A stretch of DNA of 64,000 nt from Oryzomonas sp. Lineage in GTDB: Bacteria; Desulfobacterota; Desulfuromonadia; Geobacterales; Pseudopelobacteraceae. The stretch covers positions 1 to 64,000 of the forward strand of contig JARLHN010000007.1 in the NCBI GenBank assembly GCA_031292255.1. Direction: 5' to 3'. The notes beneath the pieces were generated by a model. The model ran no database searches. It had not been told where the DNA came from and worked only from the letters and a program-made list of their open reading frames with translations. Every line of letters begins with the position of its first letter. The stretch's first letter is position 1. Positions 35,484 to 45,246 of this stretch are shown one piece after another. The position numbers and the translations under genes are program-made.

Positions 35484-37421
35484 CTATTTGATGCAAACCC
35501 GCCGCACCTCGTGGATATCGGTCAGCCCTTGCAACACCTTGGTGATGCCGTCCTGCTTGAGGCTGGTCATGCCGTCCAGCACCGCCTGCTCGTAGATTGA
35601 AGCCGTATGCGACCGGCGCTTGATCAGGTTTTTCAGCGAAGTGGTACAGTCCAGCACCTCATGGATGCCGAGCCGGCCGCGGTAACCGCTATGTCCGCAG
35701 CGTTCGCACCCCACGGCCCGGTACAGGGACAGTTCCTCCCGCTTCAGGCCGCTCAGGGCGAAATCCTCCTGGCCGTACTCGTCGATGAACTCGTCGATTT
35801 CGGATTTCGTGGGCTGATAGCTCTCCTTGCAGTCGGTGCAGAGCCGGCGGGCCAGCCGCTGGGCCAGGACGCAGAGCAGGGAGTCGGAGAAGCCGTAGGG
35901 ATCGAGTCCTATCTCCAGAAGCCGGGTAACCGTCTCGGATGCTGAATTGGTGTGCAGCGTCGAAAACACCAGATGGCCGGTCAGAGAGGCTTCAACCGCA
36001 ATGCTGGCGGTTTCCTCGTCGCGCATCTCGCCGACCATGATGACGTCCGGGTCGAGGCGCAGGAACGAACGCAGGGCGGTGGCGAAGGTGAAGCCGATGC
36101 GCGGGTTGACCTGTACCTGGCGCAGGCCCGGCTGGGTGATCTCCACCGGGTCCTCGGCTGTCCAGATCTTACGGTTGGGCTGGTTGATCGTGGCCAAGGC
36201 CGAATGAAGGGTTGTTGTCTTGCCGGAACCGGTCGGGCCGACGACAAGCACCAGGCCGTGGGGGCTTTTGAGCGCCTCCTCGAAGACACGCCTGTTGCGG
36301 TCGGTCAGGCCCAGGTCTTTGAAGCCGATCGGTTCGCCGCTGGACAGGACGCGGATGACGATGTCCTCCAGTCCGCCGACGGTCGGCATGGTCGCCACGC
36401 GCAGCTCGATGTCCAGCGGCCCGAATTTTTTGAATTCGATCTTGCCGTCCTGGGGCTTGCGTCGCTCCGCGATATCCATGTCCGCCATGATCTTGATGCG
36501 GGAAGGGATGGCGAACTTGTATTTGTACGGGATCTTCTGATAGACGGAACACTGGCCGTCAACGCGGGTGCGTACCACCACGTCCTTCTTGCCGGGATAG
36601 GGTTCGATGTGGATATCGGAGGATTTGCCGACATAGGCATCGTAGATGATCTTGTTGACCAGCTTGACGATGACGCTGTCCTTCTCGGTGACCTTTCTGG
36701 TCTCTTCCTCTATGTCGGGCTCATCGCCGAGGGATGTCTTGCTGAGCAGATCGACGATGCTGTCCGGCAGGATGTCCAGATTTACCTCGTCGCTGGCGCT
36801 GGTCGCTGTTCCATGGCTCGTGACGTTGTAGAGTTGACGGTGGGCCATCCGGATATCGTTTTCGGTCGCGACTACGGCAATGATCCTCAGGCGGATGCTG
36901 TCTTCCAGTTCCCTGATGTCGAGCTGTCTGAGGGGTGCGCTCATGGCCAGGGTCAGGGTGTTGCCGATCTTGGAGATGGGAGCGATGCGGTGTTTCTGGG
37001 CATATACGACGCTGATGTACTGGGAGAGGACTACATCCAGGTCCTGGCAGTTGATGGTGACATACGGCAGGTCATATTGCGTTGCCACCGCCTGGGCAAG
37101 CTGTTCTTCGTCGATATAGCGCAGCTTGATCAGCGCCTTTTCCAGGGGTATGTTGTGTTGCTTGCTGATCTCCCGGGCGTGCTGTGTTTTCTGGCGATCC
37201 ATCAGGCCGTTCTTGGTGAGGACGTCAACCAGTTCCGGCCGCTTGTTTTTCTGGTCGAGCACGAAACGCAGGTCGCTTTCCCTGATGAAGCCGAGTTTGC
37301 AGAGCAATTGCCCGATCGTCTGATCGGGGATGTTTTTCTGCAGATCGAGTGCCTGCTGAAGCTGTTCTTGGGAGATCAAATTCTGCTCGATCAAAATCTC
37401 GCCGACTTTTTTTAAGATCAT
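35484..37421 (-). CDS. GspE/PilB-family secretion ATPase
   Basis: About 645 residues. Two N-terminal GspE-N type helical repeats (VGEILIEQNLISQEQLQQAL and LVDVLTKNGLMDRQKTQHA) precede the ATPase. Walker A is VGPTGSGKTTTLHSA, the Asp box is KSSDIHIEPYPG, Walker B LDPDVIMVGEMRDEETA and the His box HLVFSTLHTNSA. The zinc-binding tetracysteine is CTDCKESY...CERCGHSGY. Such ATPases drive type II secretion or pilus assembly. No GspD, GspF or pilin gene is near, so the partner machine is elsewhere. Start uncertain: ATG 37421 or GTG 37433, both with weak ribosome sites. It overlaps no gene and follows a LysM gene by two bases or so, hence an operon. Confidence 0.9.
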   Translation of the reverse strand: MILKKVGEILIEQNLISQEQLQQALDLQKNIPDQTIGQLLCKLGFIRESDLRFVLDQKNKRPELVDVLTKNGLMDRQKTQHAREISKQHNIPLEKALIKLRYIDEEQLAQAVATQYDLPYVTINCQDLDVVLSQYISVVYAQKHRIAPISKIGNTLTLAMSAPLRQLDIRELEDSIRLRIIAVVATENDIRMAHRQLYNVTSHGTATSASDEVNLDILPDSIVDLLSKTSLGDEPDIEEETRKVTEKDSVIVKLVNKIIYDAYVGKSSDIHIEPYPGKKDVVVRTRVDGQCSVYQKIPYKYKFAIPSRIKIMADMDIAERRKPQDGKIEFKKFGPLDIELRVATMPTVGGLEDIVIRVLSSGEPIGFKDLGLTDRNRRVFEEALKSPHGLVLVVGPTGSGKTTTLHSALATINQPNRKIWTAEDPVEITQPGLRQVQVNPRIGFTFATALRSFLRLDPDVIMVGEMRDEETASIAVEASLTGHLVFSTLHTNSASETVTRLLEIGLDPYGFSDSLLCVLAQRLARRLCTDCKESYQPTKSEIDEFIDEYGQEDFALSGLKREELSLYRAVGCERCGHSGYRGRLGIHEVLDCTTSLKNLIKRRSHTASIYEQAVLDGMTSLKQDGITKVLQGLTDIHEVRRVCIK

Positions 37422-37435
37422 GCTTTCTTGCACCC

Positions 37436-38980
37436 TTATCTAGTGTAGATGTTGAAACCGTTTTCCAGAAGAAGGCTGCGTTCAACCCGGTCAATGGCGA
37501 GGTCGGTAAGAAACAGGCTGCCGCCGGGCAGTGAGGGGTCATCCAACCAGAATCCCGACATCTGTACCGAATAGGGGAGGCCTTCCTCGCGGATCAAGTC
37601 ATGCCGGCCATAGGTGCCCCGGATCTTCATACCCGAGAGGATCTTTTCCGTGCTCTTGCGGAAGCCGTCATTCCTGTCGAGGATAATGACGCGGTATCCC
37701 TTGGTTTCCAGGATGCGGAAGAGGGTGTAGGTGACCGCGTCACCGTCAAAGCGGGTGATGACATACTTTTGTCCGTTGCGGACGAACGACCGGTCGGCCT
37801 TGACGGAAAGCGAGATGCCGTTGTCGTCAGCCTCAAAGACGTTCAGGGGGCGGTCCCGCTCGGGCGAGACCTCAAGGGACGCCAGGATGGCATCAACCAT
37901 CTCCGGTTGGGCAAAAGCCCCTATCTGTGCGACGTTGCGCGGAGGTCGGACAATGAGCGGGCTGGGCGCGGCAAACGGTTCATAGACCGTGAAACCATTT
38001 TTTCCGAGCACCTCCCGCAAGGCGGTCGGCAGGGCATGCCGCTCGTTGTTCAACAGAATTACATCCTGGTTGATCAAGCTGTCGGCCGTCTTTTCTATCT
38101 TGAAGTCCGAATGGACGGTTACCTTGGGATCAGCGCCGAACTCCAGGTTGAAGTTTTCCTCTACCGAATAGAATCCGGCTGTTTCAAGCATGGTGGCCAA
38201 AAGCTGCCTGGCGTTCGCCGGCGCTTCGGATACGATCTGGACCGATGGCTCTTTTTCCTCGATCAGCGCCTTGACCAGGGGCGGGATGGTGTTTTTGCCG
38301 TCCACCAGGATCCGGCCGCCATCCATTGTGGCGTACATGGGATAGCGTTTGGGGTCGAGGGTCAGGGTGAATGTGGGCGAATGGAGTGTAAGCGGTTTGC
38401 TCAGTCCGTCTTTTGGGGGCACGATACTGTCCCAGACGCCTTTGATCTGCCGAAGGGTTTCCAGTTCATCATATGCAGCCGGAGAGGGGGCCGTCAGGGT
38501 AAAGGTCTTCCCAACGGCAGCAGGCTCGGCTGAAGCAGGCTCGGCCGGGGCAGGACGGTCTGTCTCACGCGCCGCGGTTGCACCTTCCATCCTGTGGTCC
38601 GGGGCAGGGATCTGGATGCGCTGGCCGACCTTCAGGTGTCTGATATTCCGGATATTATTCTTCCGGCAGATCCCTTCGATCAGTACCTCGGCCTCGTTAT
38701 CGCTCAAACCGAAACTGCGTACCAGGACCTTTTGGAGGTTGTCGCCGGGCTTTATGACATAAGTCGTGCCGTTTTTCGGCAGTTGCCCGGCGCGGGAACG
38801 GGGGTGGGCGGCATGCCTGCCGCTCTTGGCCGCAGGCTTGCGGGCCGGGGTTTCCTCAAGTGCCTGGGGGCTCAGTTCAAAACGCGGGTCCATGGCGGCA
38901 CGCAGCGGTTGCGCGGTTGCCGAAGCGGCGATGGTGAGCAGGAAAGCAAGAGTTTTACGGGTATAGGCACATGAGAACAT
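37436..38980 (-). CDS. LysM-domain exported protein
   Basis: 514 residues. A signal peptide-like start (KTLAFLLTIAASATAQPLRA) is followed by a basic linker and a LysM domain at about 72-130 (YVIKPGDNLQKVLVRSFGLS, NIRHLKVGQRIQIPAP), which binds peptidoglycan. The remaining 350 residues contain repeated segments such as KGYRVIILDRNDGF and LVNGQ-like turns without a known fold. GGAG lies five bases before the ATG. Being between a GspE-like ATPase and a receiver-like gene on one transcript, it may anchor a secretion apparatus to the cell wall. Confidence 0.75.
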   Translation of the reverse strand: MFSCAYTRKTLAFLLTIAASATAQPLRAAMDPRFELSPQALEETPARKPAAKSGRHAAHPRSRAGQLPKNGTTYVIKPGDNLQKVLVRSFGLSDNEAEVLIEGICRKNNIRNIRHLKVGQRIQIPAPDHRMEGATAARETDRPAPAEPASAEPAAVGKTFTLTAPSPAAYDELETLRQIKGVWDSIVPPKDGLSKPLTLHSPTFTLTLDPKRYPMYATMDGGRILVDGKNTIPPLVKALIEEKEPSVQIVSEAPANARQLLATMLETAGFYSVEENFNLEFGADPKVTVHSDFKIEKTADSLINQDVILLNNERHALPTALREVLGKNGFTVYEPFAAPSPLIVRPPRNVAQIGAFAQPEMVDAILASLEVSPERDRPLNVFEADDNGISLSVKADRSFVRNGQKYVITRFDGDAVTYTLFRILETKGYRVIILDRNDGFRKSTEKILSGMKIRGTYGRHDLIREEGLPYSVQMSGFWLDDPSLPGGSLFLTDLAIDRVERSLLLENGFNIYTR

Positions 38981-39059
38981 TGCATCTCCATGATCGGCCT
39001 TTGATCAAGGTTGTGCCCGTTTACGGGCCAAGGCCGATAAAAATATCCGTGACCGGTTT

Positions 39060-40505
39060 TCAGTTCAGAGACACGACAAAAGCGTGCAATTTCGAATCCT
39101 GATTGTAAAGCATCAGGTCCGCCTTGCCGGCTACACTGCCACGCACTATCAGGTAACCCCTGACGCGTTCCCGGGAGACCACTTGGTAATGGTCACTGCC
39201 CACCAGTTCCGCCAGCACCTTCTTCAGCAGTTTTTCGTCGAGGCTCTGCCGATTGTCCGGCAGTACCTGGACGGCTTTGATGCGGTTGTTCTCCCTGAAT
39301 ACCCGGCATTCGTAACCAGTTCCCGCATAACGTTCCCAGCCGGGGTGCCGGGTTGCATAGGCACTGTCGCGGCCATCGGCAGGGATAAATGCCGGCAATT
39401 TCGGCGATGGGGCAGCCGCGTTCCCAAGAGGCGGGCGCACGCTTGAAACGGCCTTGTGGACGGCAGTCGGGACAGGGGGCGGCAACGGAACAGCGGTTTC
39501 AGCCATCTGATTCCGCCGCAGCAGATACCAGGCGGCGGCACAGACTACGATGGCCAGGGCGATACCCGCGCGAAGCTTCCATTTCCTCCCAGGCAGTTCG
39601 ATGTTCTCCATGAACGGCGCCATATCGTTCTGTTCCCGCACAGCGGCGGTCGCAGCCGTCGAGGTGATGCGGAAATCGCTCGGCGCCGGTATTGGGGAAG
39701 ACGCCGAAACAGCAGGCTTCGGCTTCGGGCGATTGTTTTTTTGTGCAGTCCCGGCTGCAGGCTGGGTGCGTGCCGGCCGGGGCGGGGGAGCTGGATGTGT
39801 TGAGGACGGGGATGGGGGCGCGCTGGTTTCGGGCGGAGCCGTCGTTATTTCCGGGGAAGGAGGTTCCAGCGGCAGGCTCTTGGACGGTTTTTCGTATTCT
39901 ACGGCTAATTGTCGGGATGAGACGCTTTTGCGGCGAACGGCGACGGGCGCCTCCGCGAAATGGGGGGCGGCAACCGCGGGTGTATCGTCCGGGGGGGTGC
40001 AATTCTCCAGCGCGGTGGAACGGGCTTCGGGCATGGATGTCAAGAACTCGTCCAGTGAGTTCACGAGCACGAAGGGATCGTCTTCTTCGGCACCAGGGAA
40101 TTCCTGGGGGGGCGATGACAGGCGGACATGCTCCCATTGGGTGCCGAGAATCGATTTAAGGGCAGCGACAAGGGCCTCGGCCAGCTTTGTTTCGGGCAGG
40201 GTCAGGTCGAGCAGATGTTCGAACAGCCCCCTTACCGGTTTGGCGCTGCCGTCCCCTTCGTGCATCAGAATAAAGGAGGGCACATCGTTTCTGAGCAGCA
40301 TCTTGATGTGTCGGGCAATATCTTCGGCATTGATATCGGAGATCCGGTTCTGGATGCAGATCACAGTCGGGCGTTTCACGAAGATATCCTGCAACGCCTG
40401 GTCGATGTCCGCAACCACGTCGATCGTGACCTTGATCGTCGTTTGGAGGACTCTCTTGATATATTCCGTCTTCGGGCTGTCGGAGATGATGATGAGATTG
40501 ACCAC
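39060..40505 (-). CDS. Receiver-like/proline-rich transmembrane protein
   Basis: About 481 residues from a GTG with AAAAGG five bases upstream; an upstream TTG is possible. Residues 1-120 look like a degenerate receiver (VNLIIISDSPKTEYIKRVL, VICIQNRISDINAEDIARHI) without the usual acidic cluster. A long Pro/Ser/Ala-rich linker follows, then one membrane helix (AGIALAIVVCAAAWYLL) and an external domain of about 130 residues ending LHAFVVSLN. It is the first gene of the three-gene operon with LysM and GspE-like proteins, so a scaffold or regulator of that apparatus is plausible. Confidence 0.6.
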   Translation of the reverse strand: MVNLIIISDSPKTEYIKRVLQTTIKVTIDVVADIDQALQDIFVKRPTVICIQNRISDINAEDIARHIKMLLRNDVPSFILMHEGDGSAKPVRGLFEHLLDLTLPETKLAEALVAALKSILGTQWEHVRLSSPPQEFPGAEEDDPFVLVNSLDEFLTSMPEARSTALENCTPPDDTPAVAAPHFAEAPVAVRRKSVSSRQLAVEYEKPSKSLPLEPPSPEITTAPPETSAPPSPSSTHPAPPPRPARTQPAAGTAQKNNRPKPKPAVSASSPIPAPSDFRITSTAATAAVREQNDMAPFMENIELPGRKWKLRAGIALAIVVCAAAWYLLRRNQMAETAVPLPPPVPTAVHKAVSSVRPPLGNAAAPSPKLPAFIPADGRDSAYATRHPGWERYAGTGYECRVFRENNRIKAVQVLPDNRQSLDEKLLKKVLAELVGSDHYQVVSRERVRGYLIVRGSVAGKADLMLYNQDSKLHAFVVSLN

Positions 40506-40779
40506 GGTAACCTTTTCGATATGTTTGGCCTTGTCTGTCGTATGGTTGTTAAAAATTAGCAATTTATATAATTACCACGACTCAGCGTGAAAAAACAGTC
40601 GTTTTTTGCGGTTGGGTGTTCTACCGGCACCAGGTGCGCCAGGTTGTTTCAGGCAGGGGACACCGGCTGTTTTTGCTCCGCCAATGAAAAGCGGGCTTGC
40701 GTGGCGGCATTTCAACATACTATACTATTCCCTCCCCCTTGAAAACAGGGACGAAATATGCCTCAACAGGAGACGTAAC

Positions 40780-41805
40780 GTGAATCCGAGATTTCCCGCC
40801 GAATGGGAGGTGCAGGACGGAGTCCTGCTGGCCTGGCCCCACGAAGGTACAGATTGGGCCTATATGCTGGACGATGTCCGTCCGGTCTTTGCGGAGATCA
40901 TCCGCCAGATCATCCGTTTTGAACGGGTGGTGTTGGCGGCGCCCTGCGCCGCTTCTGCCATCGACTACCTGGGATCGGCCGGCATCGACCTGGAAAGGGT
41001 CGTTGTCTGCGAGATCCCCACCAATGACACCTGGGCGCGGGATTTTGGTCCCATAACGGTGATATTCAACAACCAGCCGGTGCTTCTGGACTTTGGCTTC
41101 AACGGCTGGGGGCTCAAGTTCGCCGCCGACCACGACAACCTCATCTCCAAAAGGCTCAAAGAGTTGGGCGTGTTGGTCCCCAATCTCAAGACCGTCGGCC
41201 TGATCCTGGAGGGGGGCAGTATAGAAAGCGACGGCCTCGGCACCATTCTGACCACCGCCGAATGTCTGCTGTCGCCCAACCGCAACCCCCAACTGGACAA
41301 GAGCGAAGTCGAGCTGGCCCTGGCCTCCCTTTTGGGGGCCGGGCGCGTGCTGTGGCTCAGTCATGGCTTTCTGGCCGGGGACGACACCGACTCCCATATC
41401 GACACCCTTGCGCGCATCTGCCCGGACAATACCATCGTCTACACTGCCTGCGACGACCCGCGGGATGAACACTTCCAGGCGCTGAAGCTGATGGAGGGAG
41501 AATTGCTCGCCTTCCGGGCTCCGGACGGCTCTCCCTATCGCCTGCTCCCGCTTCCCTGGCCCAAGGCCCGTTTCGATGATCAGGCCCACCGTTTGCCCGC
41601 TACATACGCCAATTTTCTGGTCATCAACGCTGCCGTGCTGGTTCCCACCTATCGGGACGAGGAGAAGGACCGGCTGGCCATGGAGCGCATCGGTCAGGCC
41701 TTTCCCGGCCGCGAGATCATCGGTATCGACTGCCTGCCGCTCCTGGAACAGCACGGCTCGCTGCACTGCGTGACCATGCAATTGCCCCAGGGGGTGTTGC
41801 CGTGA
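40780..41805 (+). CDS. aguA: Agmatine deiminase
   Basis: 341 residues from a GTG with AGGAG seven bases upstream. Motifs of the guanidino-group-modifying fold are WPHEGTDWAY, EIPTNDTWARDFGPI, LEGGSIESDGLGTILTT, LSHGFLAGDDTDSHIDT (catalytic histidine) and HGSLHCVTMQLP with the nucleophilic cysteine. It converts agmatine to N-carbamoylputrescine. Its stop overlaps the start of aguB (GTGA), so the polyamine pathway is coupled. Confidence 0.95.
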   Translation: MNPRFPAEWEVQDGVLLAWPHEGTDWAYMLDDVRPVFAEIIRQIIRFERVVLAAPCAASAIDYLGSAGIDLERVVVCEIPTNDTWARDFGPITVIFNNQPVLLDFGFNGWGLKFAADHDNLISKRLKELGVLVPNLKTVGLILEGGSIESDGLGTILTTAECLLSPNRNPQLDKSEVELALASLLGAGRVLWLSHGFLAGDDTDSHIDTLARICPDNTIVYTACDDPRDEHFQALKLMEGELLAFRAPDGSPYRLLPLPWPKARFDDQAHRLPATYANFLVINAAVLVPTYRDEEKDRLAMERIGQAFPGREIIGIDCLPLLEQHGSLHCVTMQLPQGVLP

Positions 41806-42689
41806 CGAAGATCCTCAGGACAGCATTGATCCAACAGGGTTGCAGCAACGATAAAGGAGCGACCCTGGACAGGACCTGCGCCATGATCAGGCGGGCCGCG
41901 GCCGATGGGGCGCTCCTGGTGGTCCTTCAGGAGTTGCATGCCGGCCCGTACTTCTGCCAGATCGAGGACCCTGCACTGTTCGATATGGCCGAGCCGATCC
42001 CCGGCGCCAGCAGTCGCGTCATTGCCGGCCTGGCCGGAGACTTGGGGGTGGTCATCGTGGCCTCGCTCTTCGAGCGCCGCGCTCCCGGCCTGTATCACAA
42101 CACCGCCGTGGTCTTCGAAAAGGACGGCTCCACGTCCGGTATCTACCGCAAGATGCATATCCCCGACGATCCCGGTTTTTACGAAAAGTTCTATTTTACG
42201 CCGGGCGACCTGGGATTCAATCCGGTCAAGACCTCGGTCGGAACCCTCGGAGTCCTGGTCTGCTGGGATCAGTGGTATCCCGAGAGTGCTCGCCTGATGG
42301 CCCTGGCCGGAGCCGATCTTCTTATCTACCCGACCGCGATTGGATGGGACCCGGCCGACAGCGCGGCGGAGAAGGGTCGCCAGCGCGACGCCTGGATCAC
42401 CGTCCAGCGCGGCCATGCCGTGGCCAACGGCCTGCCGCTTTTGGCCGTCAACCGGGTCGGTTTCGAGCCGTCGGCCCTTCACCCGGAAACCGGTATCCAG
42501 TTCTGGGGAAGCAGCTTTGCGGCCGGGCCGCAGGGGGAGTTGTTGGCCGAGGCTTCACAGGAGAACGAGGAGATCCTGATGGTGGATCTGGACCTGGCGC
42601 GGAGCGAAACCGTGCGGCGCATCTGGCCGTTTCTCCGTGACCGGCGTATCGACGCCTATGGGGATTTGTTGAAGCGATACCGGGATTAA
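41802..42689 (+). CDS. aguB: N-carbamoylputrescine amidase
   Basis: 295 residues of the nitrilase superfamily. The catalytic triad is Glu in VVLQELHAGPYF, Lys in YRKMHIPDDPGFYEKFYF and Cys in GVLVCWDQWYPE. It hydrolyses N-carbamoylputrescine to putrescine, CO2 and ammonia. The start GTG at 41802 overlaps the stop of aguA. Confidence 0.95.
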   Translation: MTKILRTALIQQGCSNDKGATLDRTCAMIRRAAADGALLVVLQELHAGPYFCQIEDPALFDMAEPIPGASSRVIAGLAGDLGVVIVASLFERRAPGLYHNTAVVFEKDGSTSGIYRKMHIPDDPGFYEKFYFTPGDLGFNPVKTSVGTLGVLVCWDQWYPESARLMALAGADLLIYPTAIGWDPADSAAEKGRQRDAWITVQRGHAVANGLPLLAVNRVGFEPSALHPETGIQFWGSSFAAGPQGELLAEASQENEEILMVDLDLARSETVRRIWPFLRDRRIDAYGDLLKRYRD

Positions 42690-42691
42690 AA

Positions 42692-42855
42692 AGGTTGTTG
42701 AAAAACAGCCATCTCGGCCTTCGTCCTCGAACGCCCTTTCGTGCGGCGTAGCGCTGCAAACCCTCACCCAATCCCTCTGGGGGAGAGATAGAGAGGGGGC
42801 CTGCCGCCTCGGGGCATTCCGCGGGTGCGACGATCTGACTATTTTTGAACAACCT
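42692..42855. repeat. Dispersed repeat, family 4, copy 1 (terminal inverted repeats)
   Basis: It starts AGGTTGTTGAAAAACAGCCAT and ends GACTATTTTTGAACAACCT. The ends are near-inverse of each other. It matches 57545-57665 but contains an inserted ACCCTCACCCAATCCCTCTGGGGGAGAG hairpin. Non-coding. Confidence 0.75.
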
Positions 42856-42895
42856 GGGTTTTTCAACAGGTGATTGATAATCTTTCGGTAAGTGT

Positions 42896-44089
42896 CTACC
42901 CCCGTAGCCCCACCTCTTGGGCCACCGCCCGCCAAGCCGGCAGGCTCCGTTCGATCATCTTTTTGTCCACGCAGTAGGCGATTCTGAAGAAGCCCGGCGC
43001 CCCGAATCCGCTTCCCGGCACCAGGAGGATGCGGTGCTTCTGGGCCAGCTTGATGAATTCCACGTCGTCGGCCAGCGGCGAGGAGGGAAAGAGGTAAAAG
43101 GCGCCGTCCGGTTTGACCAGCCTGAAGCCCATGGCAGACAACTCGTTGACCAGAAGATCACGTTTTTCCTGATACAGGCCGATGTCCACCGACTCTCCCT
43201 GCAGTTTGGCCACCAGACGCTGCATGAGGGCCGGCGCATTGACGAATCCCAGCACCCGGTTGCTGAAGACGGCGCCTTCCATGAACTGCATGGCAGTGGC
43301 CATGGCGGGGTTGATGGCCAGATAACCGATCCTTTCCCCGGGCAAGGCCAGGTCCTTGCTGTGGGAGGTGACGATAACGGCGTTCTCCACCAGGGGGAAG
43401 ATGTTGGGGACATGTATGCCGTCATAGGAGATACGAGCGTACGGTTCATCGGAGATGACGTAAATTTGGTGGCTGGTCTTCTGCTGGGCTTTCTGCAAAA
43501 GCTTGCCGAGCCGGCGCAGGCTTTCCGCAGGATAGACCACCCCGGTTGGGTTGTTGGGCGAACAGATGATAATGGCCCGCGTCTTTGGCGTGAGCGCCTT
43601 TTCGATGGCGTCGATGTCGAGTTGGAAGGTGGCGCGGTCGGTCCAGACCTCCACCGGCACGCCGCCGTGATTGTCGATGTAGAATTTGTATTCCACAAAA
43701 TAGGGGGCCAGGATGATGACCTCTTCCCCCGGATTGAGGATGGTCTTGAGCACCACGTTGAGCGCCCCTCCCGCACCGCAGGTCATGATGACGTGGTCTG
43801 CGCTGACCGGCATCCCGGAATCCCTGGCAAGTTTGGCCGCCACGGCGGCCCGGGTTTCGACGTAGCCCGCATTGTTCATGTAGCTGTGCATGCCTGGCAG
43901 GGGATGCTGTGCCAAAGCCAAAAGCTCGCGGTTGAAGGCTTCGGGCGGGTCCACGTCCGGGTTTCCCAGGGTGAAGTCGTAGACGTTGTCGGGGCCGTAT
44001 TCCCTGCGCAGGATATCTCCCTCCTCGAACATCTTGCGAATCCAGGACGAGCGTGAGATGAATCCGGCGATTTTGGTGGCGATGGCCAT
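42896..44089 (-). CDS. PLP-dependent aminotransferase, class I/II
   Basis: 397 residues. FTLGNPDVDPPEAF, MTCGAGGALNVVLKTILNPG, CSPNNPTGVVYP, YVISDEPYARISYDG and the pyridoxal-phosphate lysine in TSHSKDLALPGERIGY are visible, with a C-terminal FFRIAYCVDK arginine for the substrate carboxylate. It probably transfers amino groups among aspartate, aromatic or branched amino acids; substrate is not decidable. GGAGG lies before the ATG region. Confidence 0.92.
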   Translation of the reverse strand: MAIATKIAGFISRSSWIRKMFEEGDILRREYGPDNVYDFTLGNPDVDPPEAFNRELLALAQHPLPGMHSYMNNAGYVETRAAVAAKLARDSGMPVSADHVIMTCGAGGALNVVLKTILNPGEEVIILAPYFVEYKFYIDNHGGVPVEVWTDRATFQLDIDAIEKALTPKTRAIIICSPNNPTGVVYPAESLRRLGKLLQKAQQKTSHQIYVISDEPYARISYDGIHVPNIFPLVENAVIVTSHSKDLALPGERIGYLAINPAMATAMQFMEGAVFSNRVLGFVNAPALMQRLVAKLQGESVDIGLYQEKRDLLVNELSAMGFRLVKPDGAFYLFPSSPLADDVEFIKLAQKHRILLVPGSGFGAPGFFRIAYCVDKKMIERSLPAWRAVAQEVGLRG

Positions 44090-44163
44090 GGATGTTTCCT
44101 CCCTGATGCCTTTTCTGATAATATGATCTTTCTTTTATTACTACAACAACTCCGGAGAACTCA

Positions 44164-45048
44164 ATGGAAATTCCGTCCTACCCCGCGTCGAGACCGCTCG
44201 ATCTTGCCGATAAACATCTGCTGGACGCTAAATTTTCCGCTCTTCAGCCGCGAGTCTCCGAGTTGACCTTTGCCGGCCTCTACCTGTTCCGCCACGCCCA
44301 TGACTACCTGCTGACCATGGTGGGGGGCTCGCTGGTGGTGCTGGGGCGCGGTTATTCGGGCGAGCGCTACTGCATGCCCCCCCTGGACGGTGACGTGGCC
44401 GGGGCGCTTGAGGTGTTGTGGGACAACGGACTGGATCTCTACGGCGCCGATGAAGCGCTTGCCGAACGCTGTCTGAAGCGGGGAGGGGTGGCTGCTGACG
44501 AAGACCGCAATGCGTTCGATTATCTCTACCTGCGGGAGGAGTTGGCCACCCTGCCGGGTAATCGTTTTCACAAGAAGAAAAACCGTATCAGCTACTTTGC
44601 CGTGCGCCATGATTACGACGTAGCGCCATTCTCGGAACAGTATCGGACCGGCTGCCGCAACCTGCTCGAAGTGTGGAAGGCTATGGCTGCGGAGGAAAAG
44701 CCGTCATTCGGGCTGGAGATCGAGGCCACCGCCGAGGCGGTTGAAAAAGCGGAACAGTTGGGTCTGGAAGGGATCGTGGTGACGGTCGACGGGGAGGTCA
44801 AGGCCTTTAGCCTGGGGGAACGGCTCAACTCCGAGACCGCGGTGTGTCATTTCGAAAAGGCCGATCCCTTCATGGAAGGGCTTTCCCAACTCATTAACCG
44901 CGAATTCGGCCGTCATTTGTTCAAGGAGTGCCGATTTGTGAACCGCGAACAGGATCTGGGGGATGCGGGATTGCGCAGCGCCAAGCTTTCCTACCATCCG
45001 GTCGAGCTGGTCAAAAAGTTCCGTATTCGCAAGGTGCCACAACCATAA
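44164..45048 (+). CDS. DUF2156 family protein (GNAT-like)
   Basis: 294 residues. The pattern LTFAGLYLFRHAHDYLLTMV, FDYLYLREELATLPGNRFHKKKNRISYF, and IVVTVDGEVKAFSLGERLN then CRFVNREQDLGDAGLRSAKLSYHP fits the phosphatidylglycerol lysyltransferase-like C-terminal domain family (tandem GNAT folds). It lacks the membrane flippase part of MprF. It may transfer an aminoacyl group, but no substrate is known. It sits divergently to the aminotransferase. Confidence 0.75.
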   Translation: MEIPSYPASRPLDLADKHLLDAKFSALQPRVSELTFAGLYLFRHAHDYLLTMVGGSLVVLGRGYSGERYCMPPLDGDVAGALEVLWDNGLDLYGADEALAERCLKRGGVAADEDRNAFDYLYLREELATLPGNRFHKKKNRISYFAVRHDYDVAPFSEQYRTGCRNLLEVWKAMAAEEKPSFGLEIEATAEAVEKAEQLGLEGIVVTVDGEVKAFSLGERLNSETAVCHFEKADPFMEGLSQLINREFGRHLFKECRFVNREQDLGDAGLRSAKLSYHPVELVKKFRIRKVPQP

Positions 45049-45112
45049 GACTATTTATAGTCAATCGGTGGTTATCACCGGTCTTTCGCAGGATGTAATC
45101 GAAGATTGCTCA

Positions 45113-45246
45113 CTACCACCCCCCGGCCCCTCCTAAACTAGGAGGGGAGGTAAATAGCCCCTGATCTTCCCCCTCCTTGATAAGGATAGGGAAGATCAGG
45201 GGGTGGTCGATCCCCCTCCCTAACCCTCCCCCGCTGGGGGAGGGAA
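45113..45246. repeat. Dispersed GC-rich intergenic repeat, family 1, copy 2
   Basis: CTACCACCCCCCGGCCCCTCCTAAACTAGGAGGGGAGG followed by CTTCCCCCTCCTTGATAAGG and GGGGGTGGT matches the other family-1 copies. An additional hairpin CCCTCCCCCGCTGGGGGAGGG follows. The remaining 45247-45461 spacer upstream of rpsF shows nothing else certain. Confidence 0.7.

Noticed and set aside
40606-40779. Extended N-terminus of agmatine deiminase
   Set aside because: The region lacks family similarity, while GTG 40780 has AGGAG at a good distance and gives the usual length.
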